From an uncultured Clostridia bacterium (GTDB lineage Bacteria; Bacillota; Clostridia; Christensenellales; Aristaeellaceae), in assembly GCA_946496415.1 (NCBI GenBank), contig CAMMGP010000058.1:1-7101 (forward strand): 7,101 nucleotides of DNA, given 5' to 3'. Below, one piece after another: positions 1-6,800 of the stretch. Position 1 is the stretch's first letter. Every line of letters begins with the position of its first letter. A program made the translations under genes and the position numbers. Below the pieces are notes generated by a model. That model ran no database searches and had not been told where the DNA came from. It worked only from the letters and a program-made list of their open reading frames with translations.

Positions 1-566
1 CGGCGGTGGGCGTGGGCGCGATCGTGCTGCGCGGTCAGGTCGATGGGGCGCGCCTGCAGGCGACGCTTTTGCCGCTGATCTACCCCGGCGTGTTCTACAT
101 ACTGCTCTTTGACCTTACGTTTGCGGGCGAGGGCATGCCGCTGACGCTTCTGTTCGTGCTGCTCTTCCTCGTGCCCTCGATGAACGACTGCTTCGCCCTC
201 TTTACCGGCATGGCCTGCGGCAAACACAAACTCTCGCCGCAGATCAGCCCCAAGAAGACCATCGAAGGCAGCGTTGGCGGGCTGGTCGCGGCGGTGGTAT
301 TCGCCGTGCTGCTGCCCAGGCTCGTCTGCCTGCTCTATGGCGCGGACGCTTCCGCGCTCAAGCCCGCGTGGTACTACGCGCTCTTTGGCCTTATGGCCGG
401 AGCGCTTGCGCAGATCGGCGATCTGGCCGCGTCGCTCGTCAAGCGCGACTGCGGCGTCAAGGATTTTGGAAAGATATTTCCCGGGCACGGCGGCGTCATG
501 GACCGGCTGGACGGCATACTCTTTGCCACGCTGGCCTGCTACGTGTTTTTCCGGATGATGGGATGA
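1..566 (+). CDS. cdsA: Phosphatidate cytidylyltransferase (CDP-diglyceride synthetase), 3' part
   Basis: This integral membrane enzyme makes CDP-diacylglycerol from phosphatidic acid and CTP, the branch point for bacterial phospholipids. The 5' end is cut off by the window. The frame is open from base 3 and about 187 residues are visible; family members are usually 260-285 residues, so roughly 80-100 are missing. Counting from the GTG at base 6, the family signature lies at residues 143-169 (bases 432-512) and fits throughout: S-x-V-K-R, then K-D, then HGG and DRLD. Upstream are GKHKLSP and SPKKTIEG (about residues 72-88), also typical of the family. Hydrophobic segments fall near residues 21-40, 44-58, 91-110, 121-140 and 170-183, as expected for a multi-pass protein. 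The stop TGA (564-566) overlaps the dxr start in an ATGA. The family call is firm; the true start cannot be seen. Confidence 0.96.
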   Translation, partial: AVGVGAIVLRGQVDGARLQATLLPLIYPGVFYILLFDLTFAGEGMPLTLLFVLLFLVPSMNDCFALFTGMACGKHKLSPQISPKKTIEGSVGGLVAAVVFAVLLPRLVCLLYGADASALKPAWYYALFGLMAGALAQIGDLAASLVKRDCGVKDFGKIFPGHGGVMDRLDGILFATLACYVFFRMMG

Positions 567-569
567 TGG
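553..569 (+). repeat. Overlapping direct repeat GGATGATGG at the cdsA/dxr junction
   Basis: GGATGATGG occurs at 553-561 and again at 561-569, with period 8 and one shared base. The first copy encodes part of the CdsA C-terminus (Arg-Met-Met-Gly) and carries ATG ATG in the cdsA frame. The second carries ATG ATG in the dxr frame, at 563-568. There is no strong Shine-Dalgarno sequence before dxr; GATGGG at 557-562 is a poor match and too close to the ATG. Initiation of dxr probably relies on ribosomes ending cdsA at the overlapping TGA. That role is inferred; the repeat itself is read directly. Confidence 0.6.
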
Positions 570-1720
570 ATTTGCAACGAAAGATCGCCATACTGGGCGC
601 GACCGGTTCGATCGGCACGCAGGCGCTGGATATCGCGCGCCGCTATCCGGAGCGCTTTCGGGTCGTCTGCCTGACGGCCCGTTCTTCGGCGGAAAAACTG
701 TTTGATCTGGTGCGGGAATTCCGTCCCCGCGTGGCGGCGCTGGACGTGGAGCCTGAAACGCTTCCCGAGGACGTGCGCTTTTGCGAGTGGGTGTTAGGGG
801 AGGACAGTTCCGCGCGGGCGCTGCAGATTTCCGGCGCAGACGACGCGCTCTGCGCCGTGGTCGGCATCGCCGGGCTGAGCAACGTCTGGGCAGCGCTTTC
901 CTGCTGCGAGCGCGTGCTGCTTGCCAACAAGGAGGCGCTGGTGGCGGGCGGCGATCTGGTCATGGAGCGCGCCCGGTCGCTGAACAGGCAGCTTTTGCCC
1001 GTGGACAGCGAACATTCCGCCATCTTCCAGTGCCTGCGGGCGCGGGAGGGCAACCCCGTGCGCCATCTCATCCTCACCGCTTCGGGCGGCGCGTTGCGCG
1101 ACCGCACGGCGGAGGAGGTTGAGAACGCCAGCGTGGAAGACGTTTTGCGCCATCCCACCTGGCGCATGGGCGCGAAGATCACCGTGGACTGCGCCACCAT
1201 GCTCAACAAGGGGCTGGAGGTCATCGAGGCGCACTACCTGTTCGGCATGGACGCGGACAAGATCCGCGTGGTGGTGCATCCCGAGAGCGTCGTCCATTCC
1301 ATGGTGGAATTCGAGGACGGCGCGGTGCTGGCGCAGCTTGGCAACCCGGACATGCGCGGCCCTATCGGTTACGCCATGGGCTTTCCGGGCAGACTGCCCT
1401 ATGGGGGCGAGCCGCTTTCGCTCGCGGACGTGGGCAGCCTCACCTTCCGCAAGCCGGATACAGAGCGCTTTCCCTGCCTGCCCATGGCCTATGAAGCGCT
1501 GCGGGCGGGGGCGAACGCGCCGGTGGTCTTCAACGGCGCCAACGAGGTGGCCGTAGAGGCGTTCCTGGGGAGAAGAGTGCGCTTTGGTGAGATTGCCCGC
1601 TGCGTGCGCGCGGCTCTGGAGGCCGTTCCCCAGCGGGAGATCCGCTCGTTGGAGGACGTGTTCCTCGCCGACCGCGAGGCGCGCGCCTATGCGCAAACTT
1701 TCCTTGGAGGACGTGCATGA
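563..1720 (+). CDS. dxr: 1-deoxy-D-xylulose 5-phosphate reductoisomerase
   Basis: Dxr (IspC) turns 1-deoxy-D-xylulose 5-phosphate into 2-C-methyl-D-erythritol 4-phosphate with NADPH and a divalent metal; it is the committed MEP-pathway step and the target of fosmidomycin. Length is 385 residues, normal for the family. Visible features are the NADPH-binding GATGSIG (12-18), ANKEAL (121-126), the metal ligands Asp148 and Glu150 in VDSEHS, Glu219 in NKGLE, the loop SGG (174-176), His197 and Trp200 in HPTW, and LGNPDMR (259-265). By family numbering these metal ligands match E. coli D150, E152 and E231. One active-site position is odd: the Ser that contacts the substrate phosphate (E. coli S222) is Cys210 here. 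The loop reads SGGAL where SGGPF is usual. The start at 563 overlaps the cdsA stop; ATG 566 is an equally possible start. The open frame continues upstream inside cdsA, but that part is not Dxr-like. Confidence 0.97.
   Translation: MMDLQRKIAILGATGSIGTQALDIARRYPERFRVVCLTARSSAEKLFDLVREFRPRVAALDVEPETLPEDVRFCEWVLGEDSSARALQISGADDALCAVVGIAGLSNVWAALSCCERVLLANKEALVAGGDLVMERARSLNRQLLPVDSEHSAIFQCLRAREGNPVRHLILTASGGALRDRTAEEVENASVEDVLRHPTWRMGAKITVDCATMLNKGLEVIEAHYLFGMDADKIRVVVHPESVVHSMVEFEDGAVLAQLGNPDMRGPIGYAMGFPGRLPYGGEPLSLADVGSLTFRKPDTERFPCLPMAYEALRAGANAPVVFNGANEVAVEAFLGRRVRFGEIARCVRAALEAVPQREIRSLEDVFLADREARAYAQTFLGGRA
1706..1710 (+). promoter_or_regulatory. Shine-Dalgarno sequence for rseP
   Basis: GGAGG lies 6 bases before the ATG at 1717, inside the last codons of dxr. 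It is a near-ideal ribosome binding site and fixes the rseP start, giving a protein that begins directly with the first membrane segment and the HEFGH motif near residue 22, as the family requires. Confidence 0.85.
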
Positions 1721-2772
1721 TCGTAGACATTCTCTATATCCTTCTGGCCATCGCGCTTCTGGGCGTGCTGGTGATGGTGCATGAATTCGGGCACTACATT
1801 GTCGGCAGGCTCACGGGCATGACCGTGCTGGAATTTTCCATTGGCTTCGGGCCCAAACTCCTGGGCTGGAAGCGCAAGGGCGTCGACTACTCCCTGCGCG
1901 CCGTGCCGCTGGGCGGCTATTGCAGCTTCCTGGGCGAGAACGAGAACGTGGACGACCCCCGCGCCATGAACAGGCAACCTGTCTGGCGCAGGTTTTTGAC
2001 GAGCCTGGCCGGGCCGATGATGAACTTCATTTTTGCCTTCATCGTTTGCGTGGTTATGCTGATGGGCTACTTCACCGCCGGCGTTTCCAGTCCCACGGTG
2101 GAGAGCGTCTACGCAGACTATCCCGCCGCGCAGGCCGGCATGCAGGCCGGCGACGTCATCGTCGAGGCCGGCGGCGTGCCCATCGAGTTTTCCGAGGACG
2201 GCGCCAATTTGCTGCGCGCCCTCATCGCCGCTTCTCCGGTAGACGAGCCCATCGACTTCACCGTCGAGCGCGATGGTGAGCGCCTGAACTTCTCCGTCGC
2301 TCCCGCGGCGTCGACCGATGAGACGGGCGCGACCACCTACATGATCGGCATCGTCTTCCCCGGCCGCACCTATCACTTTGGCGAAGCGCTCGCCGCAGCG
2401 CCGCGGCTGATGGTAGATTTTGTGAAGATGATGCTCGACGCCCTGAAAAACCTCGTCTTCCACGGTCAGGGCGTGAACGACATGGCCGGGCCGGTGGGCA
2501 TCATTTCTGTGGTCAGCGAAGTGGCGCGCGAGGGATTCTACATGGTGCTCTATATACTCTTCATCATCTCGCTGAACCTCGGCCTTATGAACCTTCTGCC
2601 GCTGCCGGCGCTGGATGGCGGACATCTGGTGTTCCTCATCGTCGAGGCCATCCGCCGCAAGCCCATCCCCCCGGAGAAGGAGGGCATGGTGCACGGCATC
2701 GGCATGCTGTTGCTTTTCGGCCTCATCGTCGTCGTCACCTGGCAGGACATCGCGCGCCTGATCGCGGGGTAA
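1717..2772 (+). CDS. rseP: Site-2-type intramembrane zinc metalloprotease (RseP/RasP, M50B)
   Basis: This membrane protease belongs to the family that cuts anti-sigma factors and leftover signal peptides within the membrane (RseP in E. coli, RasP in Bacillus). The 351-residue protein has the zinc motif HEFGH at 22-26 in the first membrane segment (about 5-25). The membrane-associated loop PLGGYCSFLGE spans 64-74, and AGPMMN (98-103) opens the second segment (to about 120). A single PDZ domain covers roughly 125-195. GPVG lies at 258-261, a third segment at about 274-292 ends in LLPLPALDGG with the third zinc ligand Asp300, and a last segment covers about 326-342. It is shorter than the E. coli protein, which has two PDZ domains. 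The substrate is unknown; no sigma or anti-sigma gene is in the window. The start overlaps the dxr stop (ATGA) and has a strong Shine-Dalgarno sequence. The family call is firm, the physiological role inferred. Confidence 0.96.
   Translation: MIVDILYILLAIALLGVLVMVHEFGHYIVGRLTGMTVLEFSIGFGPKLLGWKRKGVDYSLRAVPLGGYCSFLGENENVDDPRAMNRQPVWRRFLTSLAGPMMNFIFAFIVCVVMLMGYFTAGVSSPTVESVYADYPAAQAGMQAGDVIVEAGGVPIEFSEDGANLLRALIAASPVDEPIDFTVERDGERLNFSVAPAASTDETGATTYMIGIVFPGRTYHFGEALAAAPRLMVDFVKMMLDALKNLVFHGQGVNDMAGPVGIISVVSEVAREGFYMVLYILFIISLNLGLMNLLPLPALDGGHLVFLIVEAIRRKPIPPEKEGMVHGIGMLLLFGLIVVVTWQDIARLIAG
2766..2769 (+). promoter_or_regulatory. Weak Shine-Dalgarno candidate for ispG
   Basis: GGGG lies 8 bases before the ispG ATG at 2778, just before the rseP stop TAA (2770-2772). 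It is a partial match to the anti-Shine-Dalgarno sequence. This is the only gene junction without an overlap, so ispG probably still relies partly on ribosomes finishing rseP 5 bases upstream. Confidence 0.35.
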
Positions 2773-2777
2773 GCATT

Positions 2778-3821
2778 ATGGATACGAAAGCTGTTTTCGC
2801 GGGCAACGTACAGATCGGCGGCGGCGCTCCCGTCACCGTCCAGTCCATGACCAACACCGACACGCGCGACGCGGCGGCCACCATCGCCCAGATCCGCGCT
2901 CTGACAGATGCCGGGGCGGAGATCGTGCGCGTCTCGGTCTACGATGAAATCTGCGCCCGCAACGTGCGCGCGCTGGTGGACGAAAGCCCCGTGCCGCTGG
3001 TGGCGGACATACACTTTGACCACCGTCTCGCCATCGAGGCCGTGGAAAACGGCATCGCCAAGGTGCGCATCAACCCCGGCAACATCGGCGGGGAAAAGAA
3101 TGTGCGCGCGTTGGCGGATTGCCTGCGCGCCCACCGCGTGCCCGTGCGCATCGGCGTCAACGCCGGCTCTTTGGAGCGCGACATCCTCCAGCGCTATGGC
3201 GGCGTTACCGCCGAGGGCATGGTGGAAAGCGGCCTCAACCACGCGCGCATGCTCGAGCGCGCCGGTTGGGATGAGATCGTTCTCTCCTTCAAGGCTTCCA
3301 CCGTGCGCCTCACCGTGGACGCCTGCCGCCTCGCGGCCAGACGCACGAACTACCCGCAGCACATTGGCGTCACCGAGGCCGGCACCTACGAAGGCTCCAT
3401 CGTCAAAAGCGCCATGGGCATCGGCGCGCTTTTGCTGGACGGCATCGGCGATACCATCCGCGTCTCCATCACCGGCGACCCCGTGCGCGAGGTCGAGGCC
3501 GGTCTGGACATACTGCGCGCCGCCGGGCTGCGCAGGGACTATGTCGAAGTCGTCTCCTGTCCCACCTGCGGCCGCACGGCCATCGAGGTCGAAGCGCTGG
3601 CGCGCAGGGTGCGCGAGGCCACAAAGCACATCCGCAAACCCCTGCGCGTGGCGGTGATGGGCTGCGTGGTCAACGGCCCCGGCGAGGCGAAGGAAGCTGA
3701 CGTCGGCATCGCCGGCGGCAAGGATGGCGGGGCGCTGTTTGTCAAGGGCCAGCCGCCGCGCGCCGTACATGGCGATCTGGCGGAAATACTGCTTGCGGAG
3801 ATACAAAGGATACTGCAATGA
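2778..3821 (+). CDS. ispG: 4-hydroxy-3-methylbut-2-enyl diphosphate synthase (IspG/GcpE)
   Basis: IspG converts 2-C-methyl-D-erythritol 2,4-cyclodiphosphate into HMBPP, the sixth of the seven MEP steps from pyruvate, using a [4Fe-4S] cluster. The protein has 347 residues, near the usual size of the single-barrel bacterial form. An N-terminal TIM barrel includes VQSMTNTDT (21-29), ADIHFDHRLA (76-85), RINPGNIGG (97-105), GVNAGSLE (126-133) and GVTEAGTYEGS (197-207). The C-terminal cluster domain has CPTC (Cys261, Cys264), then Cys296 in GCVVNGPGE with Glu303. The spacing C-x2-C-x31-C plus the Glu matches E. coli C270, C273, C305 and E312, so all four cluster ligands are present. The start at 2778 gives a family-typical N-terminus. 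Having dxr two genes upstream puts two MEP enzymes in one unit. The cluster is oxygen-sensitive, consistent with an anaerobe but not proof. Confidence 0.97.
   Translation: MDTKAVFAGNVQIGGGAPVTVQSMTNTDTRDAAATIAQIRALTDAGAEIVRVSVYDEICARNVRALVDESPVPLVADIHFDHRLAIEAVENGIAKVRINPGNIGGEKNVRALADCLRAHRVPVRIGVNAGSLERDILQRYGGVTAEGMVESGLNHARMLERAGWDEIVLSFKASTVRLTVDACRLAARRTNYPQHIGVTEAGTYEGSIVKSAMGIGALLLDGIGDTIRVSITGDPVREVEAGLDILRAAGLRRDYVEVVSCPTCGRTAIEVEALARRVREATKHIRKPLRVAVMGCVVNGPGEAKEADVGIAGGKDGGALFVKGQPPRAVHGDLAEILLAEIQRILQ
3805..3810 (+). promoter_or_regulatory. Shine-Dalgarno sequence for polC
   Basis: AAAGGA lies 7 bases before the polC ATG at 3818, within the last codons of ispG. Together with the ATGA overlap (3818-3821) it supports this start and suggests both direct and coupled initiation. 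Confidence 0.7.
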
Positions 3822-6800
3822 GCGAACTGTGGCGGGAACTGATCGAGCGCCAGAGCCCGGAACTTGCCGGAGCCCTGGCGCTTCGGCGCGTCTCCATCTC
3901 GAAAAAGACGGGCGAGATGTGCGTGCACCTGTGCGCGGACAGGCTCTTTGCGCGCGAGGAATACAAGCGCGTGCATCAGGCGCTCTCCGCCGCCTTCCCG
4001 GCGGTGGGCGTGCGCCTCAAGCTTACCTATCCGGCGCTCAAGGAGCGCGCCGAGGCCGACGTATGCGCCATCACGCCGCTGCTCATCGAACTGGTTCGCC
4101 ACGAAAGCCCCGGTTCCGTGCCCTTTCTGCTCAACGGCGAAACGGATTTTTCCCTGCGGGACGGCGTTTTCACCATCCACGCCACCGGCGAGGAAGGCGT
4201 GGCCTACATGCGCGCCCGCGGCGTGGACAAGCTCTTTTCCGCGCTGCTCAAGGACCTCTTTTCCATTGAGGCCAGGACGGTCATCGAAGTGGCGGGCAGC
4301 GAACAGAAGCGCCTCGCACGCATCCGCGCCCAGCGCCTCGCCGAGGAGGCGCGGCTCACGGAGGAAACGGCGCGCGGCGTGCGCGAGGAGGGCGCGGGCA
4401 AGAAAAAGTCCGCCCCGCAGGAGGCCGCTTACGGCCGCGTCATCCACGACGAGCCGACCCCCATGAACGAGATCACCGAGGACATCGGCCGCATGACCGT
4501 CATGGGCGAAGTGGCGGCGCTGGAAATGCGCGATACCAAGAACGGCCAGTCGAAGATCGTCACTTTCTCCATGACCGACCACAAGGGCTCGGTCAACTGC
4601 AAACTCTTCCTCGGCGGCCGCCGCCAGAGCGAGGATGGCAGCGTCGAGGAACAGGCCGAAAAGCTGCGCGCTGCCCTCAAGGACGGCCTTTGGGTCAAGG
4701 CCCGCGGCAATTACCGCTACGATGATTACAAGCGCGAGATGGTGCTGATGGTTTCGGACGTGATGTCCGTCCCCAAGCCCGTGCGCGAGGACAACGCCCC
4801 GAGAAAGCGCGTGGAATTGCATTTGCATACGCAGATGAGCACCATGGACGCCTGCGCCTCGGCCAAGGCGCTGATTTCGCAGGCCGCCGCCTGGGGGCAT
4901 CCCGCCATCGCCATTACCGACCACGGCGTGGTGCAGGCCTTTCCGGAGGCCTTCGGCGCGGTGCGCGGCAAGGACATCAAATTCATTCCCGGCTGCGAGG
5001 GCTATCTCATCGAGGACGCCCCGGAGATCGTCGCAGGCGGCGACGGCCGCGCTCTCGAAGACGCCGCTTTCGTCGTCCTCGATTTTGAGACCACGGGCCT
5101 GAACCCCAACATGGATGAGATCATCGAGATCGGCGCCGTGCGTCTGGAGCACGGCAAGGAGGTGGGGGAGTTTTCCCAACTCATCGACCCCGGCCGCGCC
5201 ATCCCGGAAAAGGTGGTGGAGTTGACGGGCATCAATTCCGCCATGCTCGCCGGGCAGCCGACGCTTGCCGAAGTGTTCCCCAAATTTGCAGAATTCCTCG
5301 AGGGCGCGGTGCTGGTGGCGCACAACGCCTCCTTCGACATGGCCTTTTTGCGTCGCGCCTTCCAGCGCTTCGGCAGGGAACTGGACGCCCCCATCCTCGA
5401 CACATTGGCCCTCGCCCGCAACGCCTACAAAGAGTTGCGCAACCACAAACTGGGCACGGTCTGCAAGCATCTGGATATATCGCTGAAAAACGCCCACCGC
5501 GCCGTACACGACGCCCGCGCCACCGGCCTTGTGCTGCTCAAAACGCTGGAACGCCTGAACGTTGCGCGCCTTGACGACATCAACGACGCCTTCCAGACCG
5601 ACGCTGGCGCGCAGGCCTACCACATCATCCTTCTGGCCAAAAACCAGACGGGCATGACCAACCTCTACCGCCTCGTCAGCGAAGGCCACCTCAACTACTT
5701 CCACCGCACGCCGCGCATGCCGCGCAAACTGATCGAGAAGTATCGCGAAGGCCTCATCATCGGCAGCGCCTGCGAGGCCGGGGAGCTCTTCCGCGCCGTG
5801 CTGGCGGGCAAGGACGCAAGGACACTGGAGCGCATCGCCCGATTTTACGACTATCTGGAAATACAGCCCATCGGCAACAACGCCTTCCTCGTGCGCGAGG
5901 GCGCGGTCAAGGACGAAGAGGGCCTGCGCGACCTCAACCGCAAGATCCTCGCCCTTGGCGACAAACTGCACATCCCCGTGGTGGCTACCGGCGACGTCCA
6001 CTTCATGAACCCGGAGGACGCCATCTACCGCTCCATCCTCATGGCCACCAAGGGCTTTGAGGACGCGGACAACCAGCCCCCGCTCTACTTCCGCACCACG
6101 GAGGAGATGCTGGAAGAATTTGCCTACCTCGGCCGCGAGACTGCCGAGCGCGTGGTCATCGACGAACCCAACCGCATCGCCGAGCAGATCGGCGACGTGC
6201 GCCTCTTTATCCCGCACCCGGAGGGCAAGGAGACCTTCCAGCCCTTCTGGCCCGAGGCTGAGCACGACCTGCGCCGCATCACACTCGAGCGCGCCCACGA
6301 ACTCTACGGCGACCCGCTGCCGGAGATCGTGCAAAAGCGCATCGACAAGGAACTGGGCGCCATCATTGGCTACGGCTTCTCCACGCTGTACATGATCGCC
6401 GTGAAACTGGTGGCCAAGTCGCTTTCCGACGGCTACATCGTCGGCTCGCGCGGCTCGGTCGGCTCGTCCCTGGTGGCCTACCTCTCCGGCATCACCGAGG
6501 TCAACTCCCTGCCGCCGCACTACGTCTGCCCCCAGTGCAAGTTCTCGGATTTCGAGGTACAGCAGCTGGGCAAGACCGGCCTCGACCTGCCCGCGCGCGA
6601 TTGCCCCAAGTGCGGCGCGCGCATGGACAAAGACGGCTTCAACATCCCCTTCGAGGTCTTTCTCGGCTTCAAGGGCAACAAGGTGCCGGATATAGACCTC
6701 AACTTTTCCGGCGTCTACCAGCCCGTGGCCCACAACTACATCAAGGAGCTGTTCGGCGCGGAAAACGTCTTTCGCGCCGGCACCATCGGCACCATCGCCG

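Noticed and set aside
6..8. GTG at base 6 as the start of cdsA
   Set aside because: The frame is open to the window edge and the protein would lack its N-terminal membrane segments; the gene is simply cut by the window.
368..562. Upstream extension of the dxr open frame to an ATG at 368
   Set aside because: This part overlaps cdsA, including its diagnostic signature, and is not Dxr-like; the reductoisomerase similarity begins just after 563, giving the normal length of 385.
2773..2777. Possible promoter or terminator between rseP and ispG
   Set aside because: The gap is only 5 bases and I see no hairpin with a T-run or promoter-like elements there.
794..3818. Minus-strand open frames over dxr, rseP and ispG (794-1696, 1687-2694, 2550-3818)
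   Set aside because: Each is in codon register with the main sense gene it overlaps and has His/Ala/Gly/Val-rich low-complexity translations typical of antisense shadows in GC-rich DNA.
4301..4434. Charged Glu/Arg/Ala-rich stretch in PolC as a possible insertion or fusion
   Set aside because: A charged linker before the OB fold is normal in PolC proteins, and the reading frame and base composition are unbroken across it.
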